A DNA stretch of 43,219 nt from Calothrix membranacea FACHB-236 (GTDB lineage: Bacteria; Cyanobacteriota; Cyanobacteriia; Cyanobacteriales; Nostocaceae). Below the pieces are notes generated by a model. That model saw only the letters and a list, made by a program, of their open reading frames with translations. It did not search any database and was not told where the DNA came from. A program made the translations under genes and the position numbers. The number at the start of each line of letters is the position of its first letter. Position 1 is the stretch's first letter. Location of the stretch: contig NZ_JACJPX010000068.1 in NCBI RefSeq assembly GCF_014696315.1, positions 1 to 43,219 on the forward strand, read 5' to 3'. Positions 16,518 through 25,646 of this stretch are shown in pieces.

Positions 16518-17616
16518 AATAACGAGTGGTAATTTCCGTTCTAATCAATATAGCTATTCAAGCAAATCAAATAACATCAGTGTGTATCAAGTTGCCAGTT
16601 TTCGCTAATTTTTTTGCTGACTCTATAGGCTACGTGATAGCAGCAATCTCAAAGAGTATGAAGAAAAATTTCCTACTATTCTTTTTGAGGTTGTCTAAAA
16701 AGTCTTGGTTGATACACTAAGCAGTTGGTCATTCCCTCAACTCACCCTCAACAAGGAAGAGTTGTAGCCTGAAATTTACCCTCTTTTCTAAGTTAGCTTA
16801 GAGGTGAGCCATAACCAAATATCTGCACTTGTAAGCTAGATACTCTCTGGAGGATGCTGGTTCTCAAATGATTCATGCTCTTGACGGTACTTGGCTGAGA
16901 ATTGACTGATTAAACGCTATTTTTTCATAGCAACCCCCTATGATGCTAGCTAAATTAATAATCAATTATGTATTACTAGTTATAGACAATAGATGATTTA
17001 GCTTAGTGTACAAAAAGCCCAACCTTCAACCCATCCCTTTTTAGGGAGAAGGGTAACAGGGGAAAGGTTAAGGGAAAAAGTTCAAAAGTCATTAGTCCTT
17101 TCCTCCCCGTCCTCCTGTTTGATATTCATCCTGGCTAGTTCCTATAACTTGGGATAGATATATGCATAGAGAGCAAATCTGCTATAGTCCAATATCTGAG
17201 AAAAAAATGAAAATTACAATTGCCTCATAGAGCGATCGCACTTTTATAAAGTGGTCATCTAGCGTTCGTTGTTCGCAGTAGCATCTCTGAAGGAGAAGAC
17301 GTTGGCGCAGCCATCGCCCATCTTTTACTGTGGAAATTGGTATAGATACGAGAAATTTAATTGCCCAAAGACTAGCAATGGCAAAACTCATGAGTATAAT
17401 CTTTACCACTGGCGATGAACCAGGTTCAATATCTGTTACACCACATGAAAGAAATGGGCTGGGGATTAGTATTAAGGGGAAAAGGGGAATGGGAAAAGGG
17501 AAAGAAAAAACCCTTCACCCTTAACCTTTAACCTTTTCCCCACAACCAATTTTGGGTTCAAAACGCTCAACTGAGTGGTATTGCCCCTCATTCTCCTTCT
17601 TGGGATTTCTCACCAC
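16518..17616. other. 1.1-kb gap, no supported gene
   Basis: AT-rich sequence with a few repeat fragments. A G/A-tract repeat lies at about 17030-17085. A gaaggagaagacgttggcgc palindrome-type fragment lies at about 17289-17325. A second G/A tract (17475-17510) is followed by its C/T complement (17511-17540), which could fold back. Three short open frames (16526-16720, 17182-17409, 17330-17524) overlap each other or the repeats and have no recognisable domain. Confidence 0.5.
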
Positions 17617-18072
17617 CTAAAACGGCATTAACGCATCCACTCTCCCCAACACTGCCATATCTTCTGCGTCTAATTCCATTGGTGTGCCACTACGAATTAG
17701 TTCAGAAAAATCTTCGTTTGGCACCATAATTGTTAATGTATACAAGCGAGAAGCACCTGTATTTTTAATTAAATGAGTGCCTGTTGGTGGCACTAATAAA
17801 CTATCTCCAGTTTTAATTGCAACTTTCTTCCCATCGCAAATAGCTACCCCTTCTCCTTTGAGAACAAAAAACATTTCTACTGCCCATTGATGACGATTTG
17901 GTGGTGTCTGTCCGCCGACATCAAAAATCTCGACACAGCAAGTTAGAGAAGTATTTGCATTGGCTGTATCAAAGATAATCGCTAACCGATTAGAATCATT
18001 GGGGCTGATGCGGAAAACTTGGTAATCTTTGGGAGATTTAATCACAGGAATTACGCAACGAGTAGCGTGCAT
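17617..18072 (-). CDS. Cupin-domain protein
   Basis: A 151-residue single-domain cupin. Motif 1 includes PPNRHQWAVEMFFVLKGEG, with His61 and Glu66 as likely metal ligands. Motif 2 is KTGDSLLVPPTGTHLIKNTG, with His100. The gene sits downstream of the cysteine hydrolase and near a divergent amidohydrolase, suggesting a shared catabolic path in which the cupin may be an enzyme or a ligand-binding accessory. The family is too broad for a reaction call. Confidence 0.85.
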   Translation of the reverse strand: MHATRCVIPVIKSPKDYQVFRISPNDSNRLAIIFDTANANTSLTCCVEIFDVGGQTPPNRHQWAVEMFFVLKGEGVAICDGKKVAIKTGDSLLVPPTGTHLIKNTGASRLYTLTIMVPNEDFSELIRSGTPMELDAEDMAVLGRVDALMPF

Positions 18073-18129
18073 TTATGTATCTCCTAATTGGGGATTGGGG
18101 ACTGGGAGGGGAATATTTAATTTTTGTAC

Positions 18130-18181
18130 AGACGCGATTAATCGCGTCTCTGCAACTTCTACAGACGCGATAATCGCGTCT
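18130..18181. repeat. Paired GACGCGAT..ATCGCGTC palindromes (R3 family)
   Basis: Perfect palindrome agacgcgattaatcgcgtct at 18130-18149 and a second, agacgcgataatcgcgtct, at 18163-18181. The same element occurs at 35086-35105 and, twice, at 36637-36691. Here it lies just beyond the stop of the cysteine hydrolase gene and could fold as a terminator-like or attenuating structure. Confidence 0.9.
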
Positions 18182-18182
18182 C

Positions 18183-18950
18183 TCAGCTCAGGGCTGTTAA
18201 AATTGCTTGGGAATCGGTGACAAAACCGAAGCATTGTTTGACGTTATATAGTGTGGCTAGCCAACAATAATCGGGGGATGTTGTGGCTGTACAATCTTTA
18301 ACTAAAATGCAGTCATATCCTAAAAAATTCGCATCACATAGGGTAGACATCACACATTGATCGGCATTAACACCAGCGAAGAATAATGTAGTCTTTCCTA
18401 GGTTCCGCAAGATACTATCTAAAGGTGTGTCCCAAAATCCACTCATGCGGTATTTATCGACAAGAATATCTTCCGGTAACTGTTGCAGTTCCTCTACTAC
18501 TGCGGCTGCCCAACTCCCAGCCATAAGTACTCTAGCACCATTAGTAGGTAAGGGATGGCCTAAGCCTACGCCTTCGCCTGTGGGATTGTAGACGTGATGC
18601 AAACCTGCACTAATATTTAGTAGATCGGGACGGTTTCCCCAATTCAGCCATATTACAGGGACAGTTGCGCCACGCAGTTGAGGAAGTAAATTTTGTAAAG
18701 GAGCAATTGGCTGACGGGCTGGGGTAACATCTACACCAATATGCGCTAACCAGCCGTCAGGGTGGCAAAAGTCGTTCTGCATATCAACGACGATAATGGC
18801 AGCTTTTGCTAAGTCAAGGCGTAGGGTTTTAGTTTCTGTTGATAAGATAGCGGGTTGTGGGGTCTTTTGAGGACGTGTAATATCTGCGATCGCATGATTG
18901 ACTGTCCAAGCATTTGGTGCAACTCCTAAAGAGTGAAAAGGCTGATTCAT
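18183..18950 (-). CDS. Isochorismatase-family cysteine hydrolase
   Basis: A 255-residue cysteine hydrolase with the full catalytic triad: Asp56 in IIVVDMQNDF, Lys166 in LVDKYRMSGFW and Cys199 in GVNADQCVMST. Family members split amides, ureido acids or isochorismate. Neighbouring cupin and amidohydrolase genes point to breakdown of an N-containing heterocycle or amide (RutB-like activity is one option), but the substrate is not readable from sequence. It is divergent from the amidohydrolase across an 83-bp gap, implying a shared control region. The stop lies against the R3 palindromes. Confidence 0.88.
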   Translation of the reverse strand: MNQPFHSLGVAPNAWTVNHAIADITRPQKTPQPAILSTETKTLRLDLAKAAIIVVDMQNDFCHPDGWLAHIGVDVTPARQPIAPLQNLLPQLRGATVPVIWLNWGNRPDLLNISAGLHHVYNPTGEGVGLGHPLPTNGARVLMAGSWAAAVVEELQQLPEDILVDKYRMSGFWDTPLDSILRNLGKTTLFFAGVNADQCVMSTLCDANFLGYDCILVKDCTATTSPDYCWLATLYNVKQCFGFVTDSQAILTALS

Positions 18951-19033
18951 AAAATTGCAACACCCAACACCATTTTCTCTTTTGTAACCTGAAATTCACT
19001 TAGGCGTTCGATTACTTAATTAAGGTTAAAATC

Positions 19034-20443
19034 ATGAAGTTTACTATCCAGAATGTTTTGACTGTCACAGATGATGCTTATGCAACTGTTGATGTCCAAA
19101 TTGCGGACGGTAAAATTACTGCTATCGGCCCTAATTTAGATGTTATTGGCACGGTAATTGATGGTACTCATCAACTGTTGCTTCCTGGGTTTATTAACGC
19201 CCATACCCATTCTTCGGAAATGTGGCAACGTGGAGCTATCCGTCCCTTACCTTTAGAATTATGGTTGGCGGCACTGTATGAATTTTCCCAACTGAATTTA
19301 GAAAAGGTTTATCTTAGCGCTTTAGGAACTGCGGTGGAAACCTTACTTTCTGGGGGTACGAGTGTAGTAGATCATTTGGTGTTAATTCCCGGACAAGAAT
19401 ATGAAACTATTGCAGCAGCAACTCGCGCTTACACAGAAGTAGGAATTCGTGCTTTTATTGCCCCATTAATTCAAGATGAATCTTTGACAGCCGGGATACC
19501 ATCCGGAGAAGCACAACAAAACCATGAGCCTTATTTTCGCTCAACTGCTGCCACTTTAGAAATTATCGAAGCAGTTGTACAGGAATTGCATCGCCCGGAT
19601 GAGGGTGTGAGTATTTTAGTTGCCCCCACAGGAATTCAATTGTGTAGTGATGCTTTGTTTACTGGCTGTATTGAATTAAGCGATCGCTATAATCTTAGCC
19701 GCCACTCTCACTTACTAGAAACCAAAGCACAGGAAAAACTCGCCCAAGAGAAATACGGCTGTTCGGCGGTGGAACATTTAAAGCGAATTGGCTATTTAAG
19801 CGATCGCACTTCTTTAGCCCATTGTGTCTGGTTAAGTGAAGCTGATATTGATATCCTCGCAGAAACCCAATCTACAGTTGTTCACAATCCCCTCAGTAAC
19901 TTACGGTTAGGTAGCGGTATTGCCCCTATTTTAAAATATCAGCAAGCGGGAGTTAATGTGACTTTTGGTTGTGATGGTGCTTCTAGCAATGATTCTCAAG
20001 ATTTATTAGAAGCTATTAAGATTGGGTCAATTTTGCATAACGTTACAGACTTAGATTATCAGCAATGGATTACACCCAGGCAAGCTGTAGAAATGGCTTC
20101 GTTAGGAGGAGCTAAAGGCGTAAATTTTGCTGATAAAATTGGTTCTTTAGAGGTAGGTAAACAAGCCGATTTAGTCCTTTATGATCTCACCCATTTATCA
20201 CTTTTACCTCGTACAGATCCTATCGGTTTATTAGTGTTAGGTAGACCCAGCAATGTAGTTAATAGTGTATGGGTAAATGGTAAACAAATTGTTGCTGATG
20301 GCAAAGTTACCACTATCAATGTTGATGATTTGCGACAACAAATATTCCATCAAAGCCAGTGGGATACTCAGCGTCAGTCGCAAACTGTAGACCAACTCGC
20401 AGTACATTATCGTTCAGTTATGGGTTTGAGCCGTAATTCGTAA
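19034..20443 (+). CDS. Amidohydrolase/deaminase (AtzB/TrzN/MtaD-like superfamily)
   Basis: A 469-residue metal-dependent hydrolase. Metal and catalytic residues are His57 and His59 in NAHTHS, His226 and Glu229 in SRHSHLLETKAQE, His263 in SLAHCVWL, and Asp314 in FGCDGASSND. This H-x-H...H...H...D pattern is that of cytosine/guanine/adenosine-type deaminases and chlorohydrolases of the amidohydrolase superfamily. The N-terminal beta sandwich (GKITAIGPNLDVI) and C-terminal KQADLVLYDL complete it. It probably deaminates or hydrolyses an N-heterocycle, with the divergent cysteine hydrolase acting on the product (inference). The ATG at 19034 is preceded by AAGG. Cytosolic. Confidence 0.88.
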   Translation: MKFTIQNVLTVTDDAYATVDVQIADGKITAIGPNLDVIGTVIDGTHQLLLPGFINAHTHSSEMWQRGAIRPLPLELWLAALYEFSQLNLEKVYLSALGTAVETLLSGGTSVVDHLVLIPGQEYETIAAATRAYTEVGIRAFIAPLIQDESLTAGIPSGEAQQNHEPYFRSTAATLEIIEAVVQELHRPDEGVSILVAPTGIQLCSDALFTGCIELSDRYNLSRHSHLLETKAQEKLAQEKYGCSAVEHLKRIGYLSDRTSLAHCVWLSEADIDILAETQSTVVHNPLSNLRLGSGIAPILKYQQAGVNVTFGCDGASSNDSQDLLEAIKIGSILHNVTDLDYQQWITPRQAVEMASLGGAKGVNFADKIGSLEVGKQADLVLYDLTHLSLLPRTDPIGLLVLGRPSNVVNSVWVNGKQIVADGKVTTINVDDLRQQIFHQSQWDTQRQSQTVDQLAVHYRSVMGLSRNS

Positions 20444-20476
20444 TTACTATAGGACTCATATCTGATTTGTTATGTT

Positions 20477-20507
20477 CGGATGCGTTAGCGCTAGCGTAAC
20501 GCATCCG
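20477..20507. repeat. Perfect 11-bp stem palindrome of the TGCGTTA family
   Basis: CGGATGCGTTA pairs with TAACGCATCCG around gcgctagcg. Related words (gcgttgcgttagcg..ataacgcatc, followed by accaaagctt or gccaaagctt) recur near 32478-32515, and partially at 8390-8420. Confidence 0.85.
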
Positions 20508-20546
20508 CACCAAAGCTTCCTTCTACCTCAACACCAGCCAATTTCT

Positions 20547-20620
20547 ATACCAATTTGAAAAAAGAATGCAACAGATTGTAGGGGCAAGGCCTTGACCTCT
20601 AGAATATATTGATGTGTCGC
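20547..20620. repeat. Dispersed repeat R1, copy 2
   Basis: Matches 10411-10490 in the same orientation. The ataccaatttgaaaaaagaatgc start and ctagaatatattgatgtg end are conserved and the central loop differs (ggggcaaggccttgac). Confidence 0.85.
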
Positions 20621-20659
20621 AAACATTATTTGATATGATGTCCGGCAAATTAACCTTAA

Positions 20660-20815
20660 TATGTCATTGCGAGCAGAACGAAGTGGAGCAATCACAAGGA
20701 CTCTGCGATTGCTTCACTTCGTACCCTTCTTCTAACGGAGACGCTACGCAAACGGGAACGCTTACTCTTCGAGAACGGCTTTGCCGAACAGCGAACTCAA
20801 TGACGGGCATTTGAA
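20660..20815. repeat. GTCATTGCGAG...GATTGCTTC inverted repeat block
   Basis: The left part (cattgcgagcagaacgaagt, then ggagcaatcac) is partly inverted in the right part (gcgattgcttcacttcgt). Further inward-facing words (ggagacgctac, gagaacggctttgccga, caatgacggg) follow. It is a common cyanobacterial dispersed hairpin. A decayed relative lies at about 32860-32932 (gtcattgtgaccg, gaagcaatccc, gattacttcac). Confidence 0.7.
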
Positions 20816-20867
20816 CGGACATGATATGATTTGGTATTACCTCATGCAAATGAAAACTGCTGTAAAT

Positions 20868-20904
20868 AAAAAGCTGCAAGGTTATTGAAATCTTGCAGCT
20901 TTTT
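20868..20904. terminator. Intrinsic terminator, bidirectional in form
   Basis: aaaaagctgcaag pairs perfectly with cttgcagcttttt around gttattgaaat, leaving T-runs on both strands. It lies about 66 bp past the stop of the glutaredoxin gene on the minus strand and is best read as that operon's terminator. Confidence 0.88.
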
Positions 20905-20969
20905 ATTATTACTAAAATCCGATATGCAAAATAACCTCTGCTTTACCACCAGAGATTATTTAGATGCAT

Positions 20970-21293
20970 TTAGGAAGCTAATGCTACTTCCACTAACTGC
21001 TGTAATTCACCTTTTTGGTACAGTTCAATTAAGATATCTGAACCGCCAATAAATTCACCATCAATAAAAACTTGGGGAATTGTTGGCCAGTTAGAATATT
21101 CTTTAATTCCTTGACGAATCTCGGCATCTGAAAGCACATCAAAAGTCTCGAAGGGTACACCTAAAGTGTTAAGAATCTGCACAACGTTGTTAGAAAAACC
21201 ACATTGAGGCATTAACTTGTTTCCCTTCATAAAAACAAAAATCTTGTTTTGTTTGATCAGGTTATTAATTTTCTCTTGAGTTTCTAGTGACAT
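20970..21293 (-). CDS. grxD: Monothiol glutaredoxin (CGFS type, Grx4/GrxD)
   Basis: 107 residues with the CGFS active site (Cys31 in PQCGFSNNV), the FVFMKG start, WPTIPQVFIDGEFIGGSDI and the Gly-Gly/TIPQ glutathione-binding segment. CGFS glutaredoxins carry [2Fe-2S] clusters with glutathione and partner with BolA proteins. The BolA gene is immediately upstream on the same strand (about 60 bp), so the pair is probably co-transcribed. The ATG is preceded by AGGAAAC. A strong terminator follows the gene. Confidence 0.95.
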   Translation of the reverse strand: MSLETQEKINNLIKQNKIFVFMKGNKLMPQCGFSNNVVQILNTLGVPFETFDVLSDAEIRQGIKEYSNWPTIPQVFIDGEFIGGSDILIELYQKGELQQLVEVALAS

Positions 21294-21352
21294 GGTTTTG
21301 ATGTTTCCTACTTTTGCTTATAGTCGAGAATCAACAGTCAGTCTTTAAACTG

Positions 21353-21610
21353 CTAAGAAGCGGCTGTTGTCTGCCAAGCTTCAGGAGTATAAGTTTTTAA
21401 TGCTAGGGCGTGAATTGCTTCAGTTGACATAGCTTGCCGCAAAGCACCGTAAACTAACTGGTGTTGTTGTACCAGTCTCTTACCTGCAAACTGCGATGAA
21501 ACTACTGTCACCTGATAGTGGTCACCACCACCAGTCAAATCTTGCACTTGAATCTGGGCATCTGGCAGTTCCGCTTTGATCATTGCCTCAACCTGCTGCG
21601 GACTAATCAT
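21353..21610 (-). CDS. BolA-family protein
   Basis: An 85-residue BolA fold: [38 protein letters not shown], and VYGALRQAM...[14 protein letters not shown], with the conserved His of IHALALKT. The frame stays open up to 21715, but the family starts at the ATG at 21610, which has AGGA about 6 bp upstream; the 35 extra residues are discarded. BolA binds the CGFS glutaredoxin through a shared Fe-S cluster, and that gene follows directly, a pairing conserved across many bacteria. Role: iron-sulphur trafficking or iron/redox sensing in the cytosol. Confidence 0.92.
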   Translation of the reverse strand: MISPQQVEAMIKAELPDAQIQVQDLTGGGDHYQVTVVSSQFAGKRLVQQHQLVYGALRQAMSTEAIHALALKTYTPEAWQTTAAS

Positions 21611-21817
21611 CGCAATTCCTGAAAAAACTTCTTTTCTATTATTAACAGATATAGAGCGATCGCCTTTACCAGTTGCAACTTTTGGCAGGTTTACGGCTAA
21701 ACGCTCTCTAGGCAAGGTTTTTGAGAATTACCTTAACGGTTGGTAGTTAATTCTATCCTACCATTAGGGCATTGAGATGCCACTGCTGTAACAAAAGAGA
21801 AAATTGCTAAATTTTGA

Positions 21818-22414
21818 TTATTTTTGAGAAGAAGAACTCCCACCTTGGCGGGGATAGGGAGTATCGACAAAACCTAACTCCAATAACTGTTGGTAAGCTT
21901 TCTTGCCTAAATCTCTAGTAGGGTTTTGACTTTTGATAATTTGAATAAGCAATGGTACAGCTAATTCTGACTGATTTTGTGCCCGATGTACCAATGCTAG
22001 TCTATAGGTGGCTTCATCTCGCTTCTGGGCACTCTCAAGGGCTTTTTGGCGCTGAGAATTAGAAACATTGAGATCAATTCCCGAAAAACTAGAATTGAGA
22101 TCTTGGTAAAAATTAGATAGCTGGTTAAAAACTTGACGTGCCTCTTGGAATTTCTTAGCAGCTACGTCATATTTTTGGGAATCAACAGCGGCTTGCGCTT
22201 CGTTCATCAACCTGTTGCCACCCTCAATGCTCAATAGAGTGTTATTGGGGGCTACAGGACGCAGATTATTGGGATTGCTAGGATCAATGGGTTTTGCTTG
22301 GTTATTGCTGGGTAAATTAATTACCTGAGCATTCACAGGTGGTAGCAGACAGAGGGCTGCTATGAGTGATAGAGAACTGAAGCGCATCCAGGGAACAGCA
22401 GCGGCTAGGTTCAT
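21818..22414 (-). CDS. Secreted helical (TPR-like) protein of unknown function
   Basis: About 198 residues with a clear signal peptide (MRFSSLSLIAALCLLPPVNA then QVINLP). A disordered Asn/Pro linker and paired helices follow (NRLMNEAQAAVDSQKYDVAA, ATYRLALVHRAQNQSELAVP, LGKKAYQQLLELGF), resembling TPR units. I start at the ATG at 22414; the frame extends to 22504 but the extra 30 residues precede the signal peptide awkwardly. Exported to periplasm or thylakoid lumen. No specific function recognised. Confidence 0.8.
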   Translation of the reverse strand: MNLAAAVPWMRFSSLSLIAALCLLPPVNAQVINLPSNNQAKPIDPSNPNNLRPVAPNNTLLSIEGGNRLMNEAQAAVDSQKYDVAAKKFQEARQVFNQLSNFYQDLNSSFSGIDLNVSNSQRQKALESAQKRDEATYRLALVHRAQNQSELAVPLLIQIIKSQNPTRDLGKKAYQQLLELGFVDTPYPRQGGSSSSQK

Positions 22415-22585
22415 GGGATCAAATCGTGCGACAAATATATAAAAAGTAACGGAAACTTCGGGTATCTTAACTCTGTTTTCGTCTTTGACCAAGCAAAGTA
22501 ACATACTAAGTTTCTTTGTTTTAGACTGAAAAACAGCTTAATTGTGTTCCCTTAGCCCATAATCATAGTATCTAAAATTGCACCT

Positions 22586-24688
22586 ATGAATGATCCCAAC
22601 AATTTAGCAAATTCTGGCAACACAGGTGTACCAGCCAGCAATCTGGGCATGGTATTACAACGCGGTGGTGAAGAATTAATTTTAGACAAGGTTTTAGATC
22701 GTTTCAGTGTCCGTCTCTCTATCGATATTCCTGCTGAACAATTATCTCAATTTAATTGGGGAACTTGGCACCGGAGTATTCCCCAAGCACGACTAGAAAT
22801 TTTTACTGTAGCACCCAACGAGTTAGATACAGCAATGTCCCAAGCACGTGCTGATCAAAATGTTGCTTTTGCCAGTCATATTTACAAACTCAAAGATAAT
22901 CCTGGGACTTTTGTTTATCTTAATGACCAAATTACAATTCAATTTGCAGATGCAGTTGATGCAGCTAAAATCAATGCTCTTTCCGCTTCCTTCAACCTAG
23001 TACAAGATAAACCAGTCCTGGGTCTACCTAACACTTTTGTGTTTCTTGTCAGCAAACAAGCCACAGAAAATCCTATTAAAATTGCTAATCAATTGCAAGG
23101 AATTAAAGAAGTCTTAGCGGCTGAACCGAATATTTTGGTTCGCCAAGAGACTCATTACAAACCCCGTGATCCGCTTTATCCGCAGCAATGGTATCTCAAC
23201 CACAATGGTACTAACCAATTAGCGGCTGGTTCTCATATTTCAGTGGAATCAGCTTGGGATATTACTCGCGGTGTCCGTTCTGTGGTTGTGGCGGTGGTTG
23301 ATGATTCTTTTGATTTGAACCATCCAGATTTTCAAGGCAATGGTAAGATTGTTGCCCCCAGAGACTTGAAGGAAAATGACTTTTTACCTTTGCCAGATGA
23401 AGAGGAAACTAGCCACGGTACAGCTTGTGCAGGTATCGCTGTGGCGGAAGAAAATGGTAAAGGGATTGTTGGCGTTGCCCCTGGTTGTGCATTGATGCCC
23501 ATTCGCACAACGGGGTTTTTAGATGATGAATCGATTGAAGATATTTTTAATTGGGCAATTGAAAAGGGCGCTAGTATTATTTCTTGCAGTTGGGGAGCAT
23601 CAGCTGTTTATTTCCCCTTATCTTTGCGTCAAAGCGCTGCTATTACTCGTGCGGCCACCAAAGGACGCAATGGGAAAGGTTGTGTGATTTTGTTTGCGGC
23701 AGGTAACGCCAACCGCCCAATTAACGGTACTGTCTTCGAGCGCAATTGGCCGAAGAATTTATTATCAGGTAATACAGACTGGCTCAGTGGTTTTGCGGTA
23801 CACGCCGATGTGATAGCTGTCTCTGCTGCTACGAGTTTGGCTAAGAAATCAGCCTATAGTAATTGGGGCAGTAACATTGCTGTGTGTGCGCCAAGTAACA
23901 ACGCACCTCCAGGGATGTGGTTTCAAGAAGCAGGATTTATGGAAACACAACCTGCGATCGCCACTACACTATCAGGATTAGGAATGTTCACCACTGACCA
24001 ACTAGGTGCAGCTGGTTACGATGCTGGCGATTTTACCCGCAACTTTGGCGGTACTTCTGCCGCAACTCCTGTAGTTGCAGGCGTGGCTGCACTAATCCTC
24101 TCGGCAAATCCTGATTTAACTGCCAAACAAGTCAGACGCATCTTGCAAGAAACCACCGATAAGATTGTTGACACAAATCCCGATCCACAACTGGGTTTAA
24201 ATGCAGGAACCTATGACAGTAACGGTCATTCCCAATGGTTCGGTTATGGTAAAATCAACGCCGCCAAAGCAGTACAAGCAGCACAGCAAATGCGTGCAGG
24301 TACACCAACTGTCACCAAGCAAGTAAAGGGCAGAAATGACAGTAAATTAGGAATTCCAGATAATAATAGGCAGGGAATAAAAAGTGCGATCGCCATTTCT
24401 GAGGCGAGTCTAATTCAAGATATTCAAATAACAGTTAATATTACCCACGATTTCTTAGGTGATTTAGAAATCTATGTAATTGCTCCCAATAACCAACCAG
24501 TTTTATTACAAAACCGCACCTTAGGCCGTCGTACCAACTTACAAACAACTTATACAGTGCGATCGCATCCAGCCCTCAAACAGCTGCTATCCATATCAGC
24601 TAAAGGTAACTGGCAATTGCAAATTATTGATTATGTACCCCAAGATATCGGTCAGCTTAATAGTTGGGAATTAATTGTAAGTGTTTAG
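22586..24688 (+). CDS. prcA: Calcium-type subtilase with P (proprotein convertase) domain, PrcA-like
   Basis: A 700-residue S8 serine protease. The catalytic triad is Asp239 (VVAVVDDSFDLNHPDF), His277 (SHGTACAGIAV) and Ser491 (GGTSAATPVVAG), with Asn374 (FAAGNAN) as the oxyanion residue. An N-terminal ~190-residue region without a typical signal peptide precedes the catalytic domain. The C-terminal P/Homo-B domain (about 590-700: AISEASLIQDIQITVNITHD, LGDLEIYVIAPN, GNWQLQIIDY, GQLNSWEL) places it with the calcium-dependent protease PrcA described from Anabaena. The usual DTG of subtilases reads DDS here. The symbol is by similarity recalled from the family, not by alignment. Confidence 0.85.
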   Translation: MNDPNNLANSGNTGVPASNLGMVLQRGGEELILDKVLDRFSVRLSIDIPAEQLSQFNWGTWHRSIPQARLEIFTVAPNELDTAMSQARADQNVAFASHIYKLKDNPGTFVYLNDQITIQFADAVDAAKINALSASFNLVQDKPVLGLPNTFVFLVSKQATENPIKIANQLQGIKEVLAAEPNILVRQETHYKPRDPLYPQQWYLNHNGTNQLAAGSHISVESAWDITRGVRSVVVAVVDDSFDLNHPDFQGNGKIVAPRDLKENDFLPLPDEEETSHGTACAGIAVAEENGKGIVGVAPGCALMPIRTTGFLDDESIEDIFNWAIEKGASIISCSWGASAVYFPLSLRQSAAITRAATKGRNGKGCVILFAAGNANRPINGTVFERNWPKNLLSGNTDWLSGFAVHADVIAVSAATSLAKKSAYSNWGSNIAVCAPSNNAPPGMWFQEAGFMETQPAIATTLSGLGMFTTDQLGAAGYDAGDFTRNFGGTSAATPVVAGVAALILSANPDLTAKQVRRILQETTDKIVDTNPDPQLGLNAGTYDSNGHSQWFGYGKINAAKAVQAAQQMRAGTPTVTKQVKGRNDSKLGIPDNNRQGIKSAIAISEASLIQDIQITVNITHDFLGDLEIYVIAPNNQPVLLQNRTLGRRTNLQTTYTVRSHPALKQLLSISAKGNWQLQIIDYVPQDIGQLNSWELIVSV

Positions 24689-24764
24689 GGCATGGGGTAT
24701 TGGGCATGTTAATAAGAAATTGTGTAGAAGGTATTAGCTATTAAATAAATGACAAATGACAAAA

Positions 24765-25535
24765 TTACGAATTAGGCATTTCTACAAATGTCGGATTCGT
24801 AATTTCTGTTTCTTGGTGACTAAGTTGTTGCAAAACTTTAGCTAAATCAGCAGTTAAGCGTTTAGCATTTTGTTTGACACAACCGTTACTATAATCGGCA
24901 ACTTTGATAGGTGGGGCAATGTGAATCATCACATCTGTACCCCAATTGGGATAAGGTTGGCTGTAGTTAATACTAATAGGTAAAATTTTAATTCCCAAGT
25001 CTGGCTGACTAGCTTCCGCACTCAAAGCTAACCGCGCAATTCCGGGTTTTAAGGGGTGAACTTCCCCATCCCGATAAATACCGCCTTCTGGGAAAATAAC
25101 TAGAGTTTTTTTCTGCTCAAGTAGCTCAACGCCATGACGCAGGGTGCTAATTGCTGGACGTTTAGGATCGATAGGAAAACCCCCCAAGCGGCGCACAAAC
25201 CAGCCTTGCAATCCTGTGCATTCGCTACTAGTCACCATAAATCTTAGGTCTTTCTTTGCCCGACAAGCGATCGCCGCATAGGGTACAAGTAACGCATCCC
25301 AGCGCGAACGGTGGGTAGGCGCAAGAATTATCGGCCCAGTGGTGGGCATATTTTCTTGTCCGGTAATTTGAATATGCCCAAAGAACGACGGTAAAAGCAC
25401 GTGACGACCTAAAAGATACGCAACAGGCGCTAACCAAGAAGAAACCCCTGAGGTAGTATGAGCCACCTTGTGATTTGCGGCGGTAGTTGCTATTGTTTCT
25501 TGACAGGTAGGATGAGCAGAGTAAAATTCCATCAT
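24765..25535 (-). CDS. plsC: 1-acyl-sn-glycerol-3-phosphate acyltransferase
   Basis: 256 residues of the PlsC/LPLAT family. Block I is THRSRWD (His75, Asp80 of HX4D), then RRLGGFPIDPKR and the FPEGGIYRDG block (Glu150). It makes phosphatidate from lysophosphatidate at the membrane; acceptor specificity is not readable. It is convergent with the protease gene, with a short 76-bp gap carrying a caaatgac repeat. The tail TEITNPTFVEMPNS is read partly from an aattacga word. Confidence 0.88.
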   Translation of the reverse strand: MMEFYSAHPTCQETIATTAANHKVAHTTSGVSSWLAPVAYLLGRHVLLPSFFGHIQITGQENMPTTGPIILAPTHRSRWDALLVPYAAIACRAKKDLRFMVTSSECTGLQGWFVRRLGGFPIDPKRPAISTLRHGVELLEQKKTLVIFPEGGIYRDGEVHPLKPGIARLALSAEASQPDLGIKILPISINYSQPYPNWGTDVMIHIAPPIKVADYSNGCVKQNAKRLTADLAKVLQQLSHQETEITNPTFVEMPNS

Positions 25536-25646
25536 CGTGGTGGCTGCTGATTTTGTGATAGATTGTGACGAAACCTTGATTAGTTACACCGTAATTTTTC
25601 TTTTGTTACTTGTGTCCTACCTATTGGACAGTTTCATCTCTGTCTG

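Larger units (their letters stand above)
20444..20969. other. 526-bp gap packed with dispersed repeats
   Basis: No gene. In order it holds a hairpin (20477-20507), R1 copy 2 (20547-20620), a GTCATTGCGAG-type inverted repeat block (about 20660-20815) and an intrinsic terminator (20868-20904). Two open frames crossing the block are translated repeat. Confidence 0.75.

Noticed and set aside
17182-17524. 75-aa minus-strand frame with a hydrophobic start, and an overlapping plus-strand frame
   Set aside because: They overlap on opposite strands, include a palindromic repeat fragment and a G/A tract, and show no recognisable domain.
20614-20879. Open frames on both strands in the 20.6-20.9 kb region
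   Set aside because: They read the inverted GTCATTGCGAG/GATTGCTTC repeat block and overlap each other on opposite strands.
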